The notes below the pieces were generated by a model, which had not been told where the DNA came from, ran no database searches, and was given only the letters and a program-made list of their open reading frames with translations. From positions 4,779,001-4,843,000 of the forward strand of contig JAUIMM010000566.1 of NCBI GenBank assembly GCA_031769625.1: DNA of 64,000 nt. Reading direction: 5' to 3'. Positions 23,172 through 34,906 of the stretch are shown in pieces; position 1 is the stretch's first letter, and every line of letters begins with the position of its first letter. Made by a program: the position numbers and the translations under genes. The DNA comes from Taudactylus pleione (lineage: Eukaryota > Chordata > Amphibia > Anura > Myobatrachidae).

Positions 23172-24000
23172 AGGGGTAAATTTATCAACATTCGTGTTGG
23201 CCCCGATTTGCATTTTCGGGTGATAATATCACTTTTTTGCAAATCGGGAATTTACTATAATTAAAGTCAGGTGATTTATTCATTTTTTCAGGTTGAAATC
23301 GTGTGGTTTAATGCCGCAAATTCGGCCATTTTGAACAATAGAAATTATATCACCATCGGCTCCATTCGGAAGTACTTTTCACTTATTTCATTCAAATCGG
23401 GAATTTACCATTATTCGTTTTGCTAAAGTCGCCCGTTTTACACTCAAAACGGGGACTCAATAGAAGTTTTCAATGGATCACCTCCTGAGCTGCGAGTTGT
23501 CATTGAACATACACAAATCCTTGTGATTTGTGTATGTTTTTTAATGTAAAGTGTGTTGTGTTTTTTTTTTAAAATGACATGAGGTCCCCCCCTAAAGGAT
23601 AACCAGCCCCCGAACTTGCCAGCCTGACCTGGCTCTTAAAATTACGGGGAACAAAATGAGTAGGGTTCCACCGTAATTTAAGAACCAGCACCTGGCTGCA
23701 GGGCCCGGCCTGGTTTTAATTATAGGTAAAAAAATTGCGTTGGGGCCTCCCTATAATTCAAATCAGCACCAGACCCTTCTAGTGGGGGGCTGATGCCACA
23801 GCCAGGGGAGCCCTTTCACTGGGCCCCCCAGCCGCAGCATCAGTCCTGACCACTAGTCAACCCAGGCCAGGGATCCCTGGGGAGTTGGGGACCCCCCACT
23901 AAAGGGATCCCCCTTTCCAGGGCACCCCTGGCCATGGCTGATAGCCCAAGGCTATCCCCGCCACCATAGGACGATGGGTGGCGGGTTGATAGTGTTTGTA
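23172..24000 (-). repeat. Interspersed repeat, family A (copy 2, inverted)
   Basis: It starts with the family terminus 'aggggtaaatttatcaac', then runs the 1441-2430 blocks in reverse order: 'aaatcgggaatttac', 'cacctcctgagctgcgag', 'catacacaaatcc', then the G/C-rich 'aaccagcacctggctgcag' section. It lies against a LINE tail at 24037. Confidence 0.7.
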
Positions 24001-24036
24001 GTGTGTAAAAAATAGACTTAACAACATTGTCTTTAC

Positions 24037-24395
24037 ATTATTATTATTATTATCCTTTATTTATATGGCGCCACAAAGGTTCCGTAGTGCCTTACACAGT
24101 ACAAAAATTAGCACACAAGAAAACAGTTAATAGTAATACAAAACAATGTAGGACAAGGACATAGTTTATAAACATAGCTGCATAACACAAGCAGCAGGAC
24201 ATGAGCAACCAGGTGTTAGGTGCTGTTGTGGGGAGTTAGAAGTAAATTATACTATAAGTAGGGGGAGGAGAAGCACATGAGGGACAAGGGCCCTGCTCGT
24301 GAGAGCTTACATTCTAAAGGGGAGGGGCAGACGGACAGGGGCGACACAGATGGGGTAGATAGTGAGGAAGGAGCATGGAGCAGTGGGTTAGGATA
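24037..24395 (-). mobile_element. CR1/L2-like LINE 3' tail (copy 2)
   Basis: (TTA)n followed by 'tttatatggcgccacaaagg', then about 300 bp collinear with 19673-20020 ('gggccctgctcgtgagag', 'aggggaggggcagac'). On the minus strand this is a 3' end with AATAAA and an (ATA)n tail. Confidence 0.75.
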
Positions 24396-25059
24396 TGTGC
24401 TGCGGAATGTGTGTGTTTAAGATGACCTGATGTTATGTCAAAATTAAGTCCTTCATTCATCTATCTCTATGACAGAAAATAGATTTTGATTATGTGATAT
24501 TTACATGAGAGATGTACAAAATAAAGTTGTAGCACTTTAATTATTGTGTGTTACATTTTTGCATCTAAATACATCCTGATAAAAAATGGATATATTATGT
24601 GACTGTCCCGCCATCCTGATACAGTAGTGACTACTTTGGTCCCAGCTGCTGGGTGCTATGCCATGCTCCTGTGAGTGGGTGCATCTCACATGCTAGAACC
24701 CCCCACAAATGGGTGCAGCCATGCCCAACATGCTGTGGTCCCACAGGATGTTGCAGTACCCAGGCCCAGAATTTCTCTTGGCAGCCCTGGAGGTGACTGG
24801 CAGAACCAGGTGGGCATAGTGGTGGGGTAGCAAGGCCATGGAGGGAGGGATGTGGTTGAGAGTGGAGGAACAGGAAAGGCGGGGAAAGAAGCAGAGGGTT
24901 GGAAAGCAGACTGATGAGAGAAAAAAGGGGGAGCAGCAAGCGGAGGCTACAAGAGGGGGAGGATAGGGATGGATAAAGTAGAGGATTATGTGGGCACTGA
25001 ATAAGGGGGATGTTTGAAGTAAGAGTGTACATGCTGTGGACGAGGTAATAAGTGAGATG

Positions 25060-25250
25060 AAAACTGGAGTGGAGGCTGTGTGATGTAGAGACAGTGTGAT
25101 ATGGAGGCTGTGTGATATAGAGACAGTGTGATATGGAGGCTGTGTGATATAGAGACAGTGTGATATGGAGGCTGTGTGATATAGAGACAGTGTGATATGG
25201 AGGCTGTGTGATATAGAGGCTGTGTGATATAGAGGCTGTGTGGATTAAAG
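25060..25250 (+). repeat. 32-bp minisatellite ('gtgtgatatggaggct')
   Basis: About six units of two half-repeats, 'tgtgatatagagacag' and 'tgtgatatggaggc', with a 32-bp period (for example 25091 to 25123). Confidence 0.9.
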
Positions 25251-26031
25251 TTGTTGAATGTTTAAAAATAGAGATAAAAGATCAGTGCTGCTAATGTATG
25301 AGTGCAGCTCCAAAAGTGACATATAAAGAGAGTAGTATGTGAGTAGTGGGTGCAGGAATTAGTTATTAAACAAATGATTAAAGTGGATAGATGTGACGCA
25401 ATGGGAAAAGGCAATACAAACAAGAATTTATGTAGTATGAGGGCAAAATTACAATGTACAGAGCCGATCCAGTCCAAAGTGTTATGATCAACAAAGATCA
25501 ATCAACAAGAGCAGCACACAGATAGGGGAGTACTTGCCATGTCCAAGCAGTGAGTGAAGTAAGGAGTTTCCTGGATATGCATACAGCAGAAGATGGTGAT
25601 TTTGGTAATTCACATAAATAAGTTGCTTGTTGTCGGTCAGAAAGTGATCTGGTTTTGAGGTTGTTTTCCCTCAGTTTTCCTCCAGTTTAACTCCGGCGTA
25701 ACTCCGACTTAGTTATCAAATTGTAATTACACTTATAATCTGACACTTTGAATCTAAAACAGCCTACATCTATGCAGCCTTAGTGAGCACTAATAACTAA
25801 AGTTACAAAGGGACCCCAACCCCAGAGAGACCCCATCCCCAGAGCTCAACACACACTAAATTGGGATGCAATAAAGTCTAAAAGTTCATACACACGGAAC
25901 GATTTGTCGTTATCGTTCAATCGTTAAAAAAATCATTCAGTTTCTGAGTTATTACAGTGGAACTACAGGTCCCAGCAAGCCTCCCCCACATACTGGTTCT
26001 TGTAGAACCACTGTTTGTATTTTATGAATAA

Positions 26032-26275
26032 CACTAGGATACAGTCTGTATTGTCTGGTGGTCATTAGAATACAGTATGTAATCTATGGCAGTCACTAGG
26101 ATACAATATGTATTGTATGGTGGTCTTTTATATGGTGGTCTCTAGGATTCTCTCTGTATTGTATGTCAGTAACTAAGATGCTCTGTTTATTGTATGGTCA
26201 TCATAAGAATGCTCACTGTATTGTATAGCAATCACTAGGATGCTTTCTCTATTATATGGCAGTATCTAGGATGAT
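26032..26275 (+). repeat. 31-bp degenerate minisatellite
   Basis: Eight imperfect units carry the words 'cactaggat' and 'tgtattgtatgg'. Unit starts (26032, 26063, 26094 and later 26171, 26202, 26233, 26264) are 30-31 bp apart. Just upstream, 25955-25990 carries an 'actacaggtcccagcaagcc' motif. Confidence 0.8.
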
Positions 26276-27193
26276 TTCTTGCATATTGTCCCTTTCAGGT
26301 CATAGGGCCTAAAAGCTGAAATAAAGTAACAAAAATTACAATACATAAAAAATATAATATTTTACTTGTAACAGATCGATGCAATGGGCCTACAAAGAAA
26401 GCATATTTCCTTAACTGTGAGGCATGTTAAGTTATGGGGCAACATTTGGTGATTTAGGGGCACAAAACTAAATTTTATATTGGCCCCCCACAACCTAAAA
26501 ATATTGGCGCCCCTACTGTAGACGGTAAATCTTAAAGTACAATCAAACATAACTTTGAAGGTTTATGAATGTGTCTACTAACTGAAAATAATGTTATAAA
26601 ACTTAATTCAATATTCTGAAAGCATCACATTCCTCTGCACAGCTGACCCGCGCAATAGAGCTTAGTGTAATTTGCCATTGTGACCTGTGACTATTGCTTT
26701 TACTCTTCTGTATTCTTCCTTGGAAATATTAAAATTCATTAATCCTTATTAACATTTCGCACACTAATTATCGTGAATTCATTATACAATGTTCCCTAAA
26801 GTCATTATTATTCCAGATCTATTCCGCCGGTATGCACAATTAGTACTTGGTTTAGGATTATGCAAGCTTGACCTCTTACACTGTACACCCATTCTGTCAC
26901 TGCTGGTGGCCTGTGCACCTGTCTCTAGCTTCAGCAACAGATTATCCACATTTTTGTATTATTCATATAAACATAAAGCAAAATTTACATCTATTATTCT
27001 TCTCGCATTACACTTTTGAAAAACATCATCGCTAAACTGCAGAAGAAGTTTTGTATCATTCACACATTTTTATAGAATTTAAATTGGATTTGGATGAAGA
27101 AACTTCCCATGCCAGTGGTTCCCAAACTATTTTTGAATCACAGCACTCTAGAATATCAGCATTTTTTCATGGCACCCCTAGGCTAAAAATGTC

Positions 27194-27540
27194 TTAAGGT
27201 GCCCACACACATACCGATCTGCACACGATCCCACGGTGTGTGCGATTTCCCCTGAACTCTCCCCCGGCAGCTCCCCGGCAGCTCCTACACACGATTTGGA
27301 GTAAAAGGCATAAGATCTATCGTGCTGCTTAACTTTTTTTTTTTTTTTCCCCAGTGCATTTTGTCCCAGATTGTCAGATCTGCCCTACTGCACGGCAGAT
27401 CTGACGATGCGATGTGCGACCAGCGGGGACGCGCATCACATTGTGATCGTGAGTTAGGACTCACGATTTCCTCACGATTGGCCATATTTTACACGATCTG
27501 TCGTCGTGTAAAATATCGCTATGTGTGTGGGCACCTTTAA
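27194..27540. mobile_element. MITE with 17-bp perfect-like inverted ends
   Basis: It starts 'ttaaggtgcccacacacat' and ends 'atgtgtgtgggcacctttaa'. The ends sit in TTA/TAA-type sequence, which fits a PIF/Harbinger-like target, though the duplication merges with the ends. The interior has the short palindrome 'gtgagttaggactcac' and no coding content. Confidence 0.8.
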
Positions 27541-27575
27541 AGTCTGCAAAAATTATTCAATAAAGTAAATTGTGC

Positions 27576-28434
27576 TGACCTGTCATCCTTAGGTTCAGCT
27601 ATGTGATGGTTACCTGTCATCCTTAGGTTCAGTTATGTGGTGGTTACCTGTCATCCTTAGGTTCGGCTATGTGGTGGTTACCTGTCATCCTTAGGTTCAG
27701 TTATGTGGTGGTTACCTATCATCCTTAGGTTCAGTTATGTGGTGGTTACCTATCATCCTTAGGTTCAGCTATGTGGTGGTTACCTGTCATCCTTAGGTTC
27801 AGCTATGTGATGGTTACCTGTCATCCTTAGGTTCAGTTATGTGGTGGTTACCTATCATCCTTAGGTTCAGTTATGTGGTGGTTACCTATCATCCTTAGGT
27901 TCAGCTATGTGGTGGTTACCTGTCATCCTTAGGTTCAGTTATGTGGTGGTTACTTGTCATCCTTAGGTTCAGTTATGTGGTGGTTACCTGTCATCCTTAG
28001 GTTCAGTTATGTGGTGGTTACTTGTCATCCTTAGGTCCAGCTATGTGGTGCTTACCTGTCATCCTTAGATTCAGCTATGTGGTGGTTACCTATCATCCTT
28101 AGGTTCAGCTATGTGGTGCTTACCTGTCATCCTTAGGCTCAGTTATGTGGTGGTTACCTGTCATCCTTAGGTTCAGTTATGTGGTGGTTACCTGTCATCC
28201 TTAGGTTCAGTTATGTGGTGGTTACTTGTCATCCTTAGGTCCAGCTATGTGGTGCTTACCTGTCATCCTTAGATTCAGTTATGTGGTGGTCACCTGTCAT
28301 CCTTAGGTTCAGCTACAGTATGTGGTGGTTACCTGTCATCCTTAGGTTCAGCTATGTTTTGGTTACTTGTCATCCTTAGGTCCAGCTATGTGGTGCTTAC
28401 CTGTCATCCTTAGATTCAGTTATGTGGTGGTGGA
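27576..28434 (+). repeat. 34-bp minisatellite, about 25 units
   Basis: Units of 34 bp contain 'cctgtcatccttaggttcag'. Spacing is exact for most units (27611, 27645, 27679). Variant units ('gtggtgctta', 'ccttagattc', 'tacttgtc') recur in the same order more than once, pointing to block duplication. Units abut directly, so this is not a spacer-bearing array. Confidence 0.95.
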
Positions 28435-28589
28435 CAGGGTTAACATTCTGCTTGTCCACATACTGTATTTTATGTTTGGCAGCCACCAGGTTTGATTTTG
28501 CCTATCACATGGATCATAAATAATTTGATTTGATCCTGAACTACTAACCCGCTGCACCCCTGCAAGTGCCCCAAGGTGCCATGGCACCC

Positions 28590-28800
28590 AGTTTTGAACC
28601 ACCAATCGGATCCTTCCCAGCACCCTCCGCACAGAAGGATGCCAGAGGGACTTCTGGGTCATAAGCCCGGGAGTCCCTCTAACACAAAGGTCCGCTCTTA
28701 CCAGGAGAGCTTTCCTTTGCGATTTTCTAGGTACAATATTATCGCCGATAAGTACCGGAATGTGCAGCATCGTGAATGCAATGCTTAGTACATCCTGCCC
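28590..28800 (+). repeat. Interspersed repeat, family B (copy 2)
   Basis: It shares 'cagagggacttctgggtcat' and 'agtccctc' with 2985-3200. Confidence 0.6.
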
Positions 28801-28917
28801 ATGGTAGGATGTAGTCAAAAGGTCAACAATGATAAGGTCAACATTTATGATGTCAACATTGTTAAAATGTCAGTAGGCAATGTGTCAACATTCAAGGGGG
28901 TGTCAACAGGTGAACCT

Positions 28918-28950
28918 TTGAAAAAGCCACATGACGAAACGCGTTAGCAA
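28918..28950 (+). other. Degenerate hammerhead-like motif
   Basis: 'ctttgaaaaagcc', then 'acat', then 'gacgaaacgcgttagc' resembles the arrangement CTGANGA, stem II, GAAA, stem III of hammerhead ribozymes found in Penelope-like and related retroelements. The first core block is damaged (TTTGAAA instead of CTGANGA), so activity is not expected. Confidence 0.35.
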
Positions 28951-29584
28951 GGACACTACCTCAATTCATCTTGTTACACTCTTGCTATGCTGCACTGCTA
29001 CATTTGATCCACGCTGTATCCATGCTCATACTCCGGCTTCCGCTGAACGGTAAATATACCTGCAGTATCCGACTCAGCCTGTAAGTATCCCGCCTGAATA
29101 CACGGGACCCCGGACTACAGCAAACAGGGGGCCCCCGCGCTGGTACATATACACTCCATGAGTACATACTGCACAAACAGGAGTAAACGCACCGGCAACT
29201 GGAGACATGCTCCGAATGTGACCTCTATATTTGTCTGGCTGAGCGGTCACTACTTACAACTTTTATGATGCATAGAGATTATGTTTAGCTTTATACAGCG
29301 GCTTGCACTCCTGACACGGGATCGAATTGATGGATCGAATTGTCTACAAGAATAATATAGCCTGAGGCTGATCAAGCAATTTTTGGAAATAGCGGGTGCA
29401 TGTGGTTCAATACACAGATACTATTATCAACGTTACAGCAAATAATTGAAGCTAATGATCTATTATTGGATTGATTGTGTGACTGTTATATCATCACTTG
29501 AATAATCGTGATTTCACAGATTTCATCTTAGAATTCAGCTTCAATACATATATGCTTAAATGTGAACAGTGACGTTCACACAGA

Positions 29585-30115
29585 GGCCCTGATTCAGAGC
29601 CGGACGCTCTGACAGAGCGCTCGCTCCGAATCAGGGCCGCCCCTCCTAGTTTTTGGAGCCGCCTCCAGGCCGCTCGCATAGCTGTGGGTGACCACCCACA
29701 GCTATAGCGAGCAGCCAAAATGATGGTCGCGATGGTCAATACCAACGCGACCATCGGGCTTGCGACGAGACCCTGCGGTAGGGTCTCGCTGCCGCAAGCC
29801 CTGGAGTGCTTTTGGCTTTATCAGAGTCAAAAGCACTCCCACTGGGGCCGGCCCCAGATGGTAGGCGTTCCCATGGGAACGCCTCCGTCTGGGCAGCCAC
29901 GCCCCCGGCACACCCACCAAAGGGGGCGTGCTGTCAATCACCATCGACAGCACGCCCCCTTTGGCGCGAGACCCATAACGACGGCTTGGCCGTCGTTATT
30001 CGGGTCTCACGCGAATGCGCATGACGGAGCAGCCTCCGTTGTGCGCATGCGCACTTGGGCAACATCGACCCGCTTGCGAGCGCTCAGCGCTCGCGAGCGG
30101 GTCTCAATCAGGCCC
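29585..30115. mobile_element. GGCCCTGATTCAG serial-hairpin MITE (copy 2)
   Basis: Inverted ends are 'ggccctgattcagagcc' and 'gggtctcaatcaggccc', flanked on both sides by AGA (29582-29584 and 30116-30118). The interior is a run of separate inverted repeats, for example around 'gctgtgggtgaccacccaca', 'ggcgttcccatgggaacgcc', and a 14-bp stem of 'gggggcgtgctgtc' and its complement. No coding content. Confidence 0.9.
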
Positions 30116-31504
30116 AGAAGCCATTAGCTCTGGATCGTATACACATACCAATTATTGCATGTCTCCATTCTAAACAATCACAGTGATTAGCAACAAGCTG
30201 TTGTTTATATAACAACGTGTCACATTGAGAACTATTGATTATTGATGTTTTTATTCATATAACTTTTTGCTACATTTTTTCAATTTATTTACATGTAATG
30301 TGTAACATTGTGAACTACTGATTTGTTGATGTATTTATTTATATTTTATTTTAATTTTCTATTCTTTCAACCAATTTCTCATGACAACATGGACTTGTTT
30401 TAGTGGTTAATAAATATTTCTATTTTGCTTTATACTCACATTTCATTATATATATATTATATATATACATTTATATATATTTTTCTATAATCTGATTCAA
30501 ACTGAGATTAATATAGATATAAAGGTAGCGCGGACTATTTGTTCTTTTCTCATATCAACATTGTTAAAATGTCAATAGGCAACGTGTCAACATTCAAGGG
30601 GGTGTCAACAGGTGAAATGTTGACATTTTCAGAACTATGGTCAGGCTGCGGGTGGGTGGGTTAGAGTTAGGCTGCAGAGGGGTTAGTGGTTAAGGTTAGG
30701 CACTAGAGCTTTTCGGAGTTGGGCCCCGTTGCTGTACACCATTCTCAGGCAATGTAAACCACGTAATGCCTATGGAGGCATTCTCGCAGGAGAGGGATCT
30801 AATGGTCCTTCTCCCACAGCCTACATTTGGCTCCGGAAACTGACACTGTGTGCCTGCGCAGTGTCAGTTTCCCATAAGAAGGCTTTCAAAAATGTTAAAG
30901 ACTTCTCTGATATGCTGGTATGTAGCTCGCAGGGCCAGCGGTTATCTCTATCACTTTCCCTGAGAATTACATTTATACATAGCAAAGATAATCATTTAGA
31001 TAATGACTATCCCTCTTTCAATTTGCACTGAAAAAATTTGTGGCACTTCCGCGATTTTTAATACATATGCCCCTTGATTTCAGATACTGTAGTGTATGTA
31101 GTTAACTGTTTTTGTCTCTATATTTTCTTTTTAATCCTACTTTAAACTCTGGTTTGCACGCAGCTTATTTACAGCAATATTAGTCTCTAATGTTGTATGC
31201 GTACGTCTCCCCATATGTCCCTCTGGGTTTGATATATTTGGTCGACGGAGAACATGTGTCGACATTCTGCATGTCGATATGGTCACATGTGGACAATACA
31301 GTTTTCAGGTAACCTAATGCTAACTCTCATCCCTAAACCTGACCCCTAACTGTAACCCTAATGTTTACCTTATCCTCTAAATCTAACCGTAACGTCAACA
31401 TTTTCACTATATTGACATGTCATATGTCGAAATTTTAAACACGTCGACATGTTACCTGTCGACATTCTGTTGTCAACATTATGAATGCTGGCATAGTTAA
31501 TGGG

Positions 31505-32030
31505 ATGTAGTCTGGAACCCGACGGTCTAAATGCCGACTGCCGGCTTCCAGACTGCTTTATCCCGACTAGGGACGAATTACAGGCGTCTAAATGTAGACG
31601 CCTGTAATTTGGCCAACGTCAGGAGACCGGCACCTGGCATCCCGATTGAGCGGATACTGGGCACCGCAGCGGACAGCTGCGGGGGGGGGAGGGTTAGGTT
31701 TAGGGCTCCCGGGGGGGGGACTTAGGGTTAGGCACCCCCTCGGGAGATTAGGGTTAGGCTAGGGGGAGGGAGGGTTAGGCACCCCCGGGGGGAGGTTAGG
31801 GTTAGGCACCCCCCCGGGGGACTTAGGTTTAGGCAGCGGGGAAGGGGGGGTGAGGTTTAGGCACTTAGAGGGGGGTAGGGTTAAGCACAGGGGGGGAGGT
31901 TATGGTTAGGCATCCCTAAGGAGCGTTAGGGTTAGGGGGGTTAGGTTAGTAAATACTTACCTTTAGGACGATCAGGATTTCCTCCTTTGTCGGGCAGCCG
32001 CTGTCGGGCATTGTCGCTAATACATATCAC
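31505..32030. mobile_element. MITE with telomere-like core (copy 1)
   Basis: The left arm, with 'ccgactgccggcttccagac' and 'tctaaatgtagacgcc', leads to a 250-bp G-rich tract of 'ggttagggttaggcaccccc' and similar words, then to 'aatacttacctttaggacga' and 'gggcagccgctgtcggg'. The same layout is seen at 39083-39606 and, reversed, at 37178-37723. Exact ends are uncertain for this copy. Confidence 0.75.
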
Positions 32031-33061
32031 ACGCTAGTAAATGATGCCAACATTATGACTGCATACTGTCCCTCGGACACTCCCCTGGTGTGCGTCTCTC
32101 GGTCTCCTATCCCTGCGTGTCTGCTGACTTCATTCTGCTTGGAGACGGTGGGGTACGGAAAGGTGCGCTTGCCCTGTGTGTGCAATGATGATGGGGAAGT
32201 GTTGGACTGTGTATGTGGTTGCTAGTGTATGTGGTGTGAATGAGTGGGGAGGGGTGGACCAATGGAATGACAGAGGCGGACACAAGGTGGGAGTAAATGG
32301 TTTATTGGAGTAGTCACAGTGCTTCTACTATATAGTCCCGGGCAACAAGGTGGGTGTGGTGGTGGGTGAGAGAGGTGGGGGGGAGAGACTGGGGAGGTGG
32401 GTCAACCCTTTCAGGGGGCTCCTTTCCATGCGGTTCAATAGACCGGCATGTTACCCCTGCTGGACACTATGGTCGACAGTCTTGGGAGTCTTGGTGGGTG
32501 AGGGGGGGAGAGCGAGAGGGGTACGGTGTGGTGGGTGGGTGTAGTACACCTGGCGGCATCCCGCGTATGGATGAAAAGTCTCGGGGTCTTGTACCTACCG
32601 GTAGGTAAGGCCTGAGGTCGGTAGGCCATAGGGGTGTTGCGTTGCTGCAGTTCCTTGTTGACTGATTGAAGCAGCTACGGTGGTAAAGATGAGTAGCTGT
32701 TGTTCAAGAGGATCTTCTATTTTGCAGCAGTCAGCGACCGGGTGGTGCTGGTGGTTGTGAATGCAGCAGTGGGGCTGAGTTGCTTGTGGGAGCTGCCACT
32801 GGTGCCAGGTCACTGGGGTGGGTCCCCCTGTGAGAGCCGGGGGTGCGGTGTGAGTCACCCTTCTGGCAGGTAGATGGACTGCCCGGGGCGGGCTTGATGT
32901 GTGACGATCTCTGGTCTGTATGGTTAGGGTGGAGGCGCTTGCAGCAGCAAGTGCGGGGGCGATGCAAATGGGATGGCTGAGGCCAACCGGAGGTCCCCGT
33001 GGGGATGAAGAGCTTCGGTGGGAGTAGGCCGTGGGTCTGGAATGTGGGCGTATGGGGTCTC

Positions 33062-33100
33062 CAACGTGTTTCGGCAGGGGTTCTGCCTTCTTCAAGGAGG
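33062..33100 (-). other. Hammerhead-like motif
   Basis: The minus strand reads 'ccttgaagaa', stem 'ggcag', loop 'aaccc', stem 'ctgcc', then 'gaaacacgttgg'. It matches the hammerhead core CTGANGA-stem-GAAA except for a T at the first core position and one extra A before the stem. The 5-bp stem is perfect. It could equally be a conserved retroelement terminus with no ribozyme role. Confidence 0.4.
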
Positions 33101-33315
33101 TAAGGAGAATTGTGGTGCAGGTATGAGGTTTAAATCCAGTGCCTGGTGGTGGTCATGTGATGTGGGCGGCCAATGGTGGACAGGGAGGTGGTGGGTGGGT
33201 CTGTGTGGGGATAGGTTGCTGAACTCGCTGTGTAGTGAGGCATGGGGGGGTTGGGCTGCCTCTGGTGATTTGTTCTGCGGATCTGTTGATAGGCTGTAAC
33301 ATGTGGGAGGAGCCG

Positions 33316-33495
33316 TGTTTACACAGATGTCAGTGATTGCTGCAATTAGGGGCCATGGTTACACAGTTGTCTTTGATTACTTTAATAAGGGGCTGTGGTT
33401 ACACAGCTGTCTGTGATTGCTGTAATTAAGGGCCATGGTTACACAGATGTCTGTGACTACTGTAATTGGGGGCTGTGGTTACACAGCTGTCTCTT
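33316..33495 (+). repeat. 40-bp tandem repeat, about 4.5 units
   Basis: 'acacagNtgtct' starts at 33321, 33361, 33401, 33441 and 33481, exactly 40 bp apart. The units alternate 'ggggccatggtt' and 'ggggctgtggtt'. Confidence 0.95.
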
Positions 33496-34388
33496 ATGCG
33501 ATGGCTCCTGTAGGTGAGGGTGGCGGTTGTCATGGCAACCGTGCGGGCATGCTGTGTAACGCTGACTGGGGTGCTTAAAGGACAGGGGTGTGTGGCGACT
33601 CGCGGTACAGTGTGTGGGCGTGGGGGGGAGAGGTAATGTGGACATACAGTGATGTGTATATTTGAGGAGGGGGGGTGAAGTGGGTGTAGTGGTGAGTAGT
33701 GCTGGCGTAATAAGTCCGTGGAAATGGCTGGGGTATGGGGTGATGGATATGTGGTGTGTTGTGTGGGGGATGTCGCTGTGTGGTGGGGCCGCATGCTGTG
33801 TGTGTCCCTCATTCTCAGCGACAAAGGTGGGGGTTATTGTGGTGTGGGCTTCTGGGCTGAATGGAGCCCCCTGAAAGGGTCGACCCACCTCCCCAGTCTC
33901 ACCCCCCCACCTCTCTCACCCACCACCACACCCACCTTGTTGCCCGGGACTATATAGGAGAAGCACTGTGACTACTCCAATAAAACCATTTACTCCCACC
34001 TTGTGTCCACCTCTGTCATTCCATTGGTCCACCCCTCCCCACTCATTCACACCACACACACTAGCAACCACATACACAGTCCAACACTCCCCCATCATCA
34101 TTGCACCCACAGGGCGAGCACACCTTTCCGTACCCCACCGTCTCAATCCAATTTTACGCAGGACCCGGTACGCCTGCGATCAGGAAGTGCAGCACCTTAC
34201 TCACTCATATAGCACACCTTTCAGCCCACTAACATATCACATCTGCCCACACAGCAGAGCGCAGTCCTACCCAACCATCACCATATCGACTTCATTCTGC
34301 TTGTCTGTCTTCCTATGTCTGCATGCACCCCAATGGTTTGTGTGTTGTGCAGAATTAGCCACATCCACTAATGCACATTGACAGACTG

Positions 34389-34556
34389 CATACCTCCCAA
34401 CTGTCCTGATTTTTACTGGACAGACCCAATTTGAGGCATGTCAAAAGCATGTCAGTAGTGCTGGCAATACCTCCATGATCAATGTAAAAGCCTGCTAATC
34501 ATGACAGTAAACATCATGTTGCCCTAATTCATCTGGACAATATGTTGGGAGGCATG
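34389..34556. mobile_element. Short MITE ('catacctcccaactgtc' ends)
   Basis: The left end 'catacctcccaactgtcctg' is mirrored by 'atgttgggaggcatg' on the right. A related left-hand sequence (complement) occurs at 57600-57645 ('gggatagttgggaggtatg'). Confidence 0.7.
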
Positions 34557-34906
34557 GTGTTGCGTTACACTCATGTTGTATTTCAACAAATGAAGCATTT
34601 ATTTTTTTACATTTCTGTTAACATGTCTGGGGATGGTATTACCAGAACACCTTGATGGTTGAAAATTAGTTACTCCCAATGGACTGCCACTTATGGGCCA
34701 GTGCTTTGTGCATGCCTCCTGGCTAAAATTTGCCAGCCAGTCCCCATTTGGGAACTTTACTATATTTTCTCCATACAGTAATAGTATGTGAGAGGTGTCT
34801 CTTCCATGAGTTCCCCACAATTTGCCTTTGTCGGGACCTCTGGTGGTCACATTTGGTACTGCTTGACTCTCCTCTCAGCAAGGGATATTTAACGCCACAA
34901 CTCTCA

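Larger units (their letters stand above)
28914..30554 (+). mobile_element. 1.6-kb insertion bounded by 62-bp direct repeats
   Basis: 28852-28913 and 30555-30616 are the same 62 bp with two differences, and both belong to a 'gtcaacatt'-rich host repeat. The segment between begins with a hammerhead-like motif (28918-28950) and ends in AT-rich sequence with (TA)n and 'ggtagcgcgg'. It contains a later MITE (29585-30115), so the original insert was about 1.1 kb. There is no open frame of note. A retroposed, possibly Penelope-derived, non-autonomous element is my inference. Confidence 0.55.
32142..34287. mobile_element. 2.1-kb element with 281-bp inverted arms and 16-bp TSD
   Basis: Arms 32142-32422 and 33863-34144 are near-identical inverted repeats. 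The 16-mer 'gacttcattctgcttg' occurs exactly at 32126-32141 and 34288-34303, the insertion footprint, leaving 143 bp of unpaired sequence beyond the right arm. Each arm carries a TATA-like word ('tatatagg' at 33951 in the right arm) 20-30 bp from AATAAA (33979). The middle holds a hammerhead-like motif (33062-33100, minus) and a 40-bp tandem repeat. There is no clear protein. A 16-bp duplication favours retroposition (LINE- or Penelope-like). Inverted long ends recall DIRS or foldback elements, but DIRS does not make such duplications. Confidence 0.75.

Noticed and set aside
27576..28434. CRISPR-like array of direct repeats
   Set aside because: The 34-bp units abut without unique spacers, and the genome is a vertebrate's. 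It is a minisatellite.
31680..31960. True interstitial telomere or chromosome-fusion scar
   Set aside because: The same degenerate tract sits at the same place in other copies of a MITE, two with 8-bp target duplications, so it moved as part of the transposon.
32595..33095. 166-codon minus-strand frame as a retroelement protein
   Set aside because: It has no ATG at its start, no recognisable domain, Pro/His/Ser-rich low-complexity content, and lies within a repeat-rich element.
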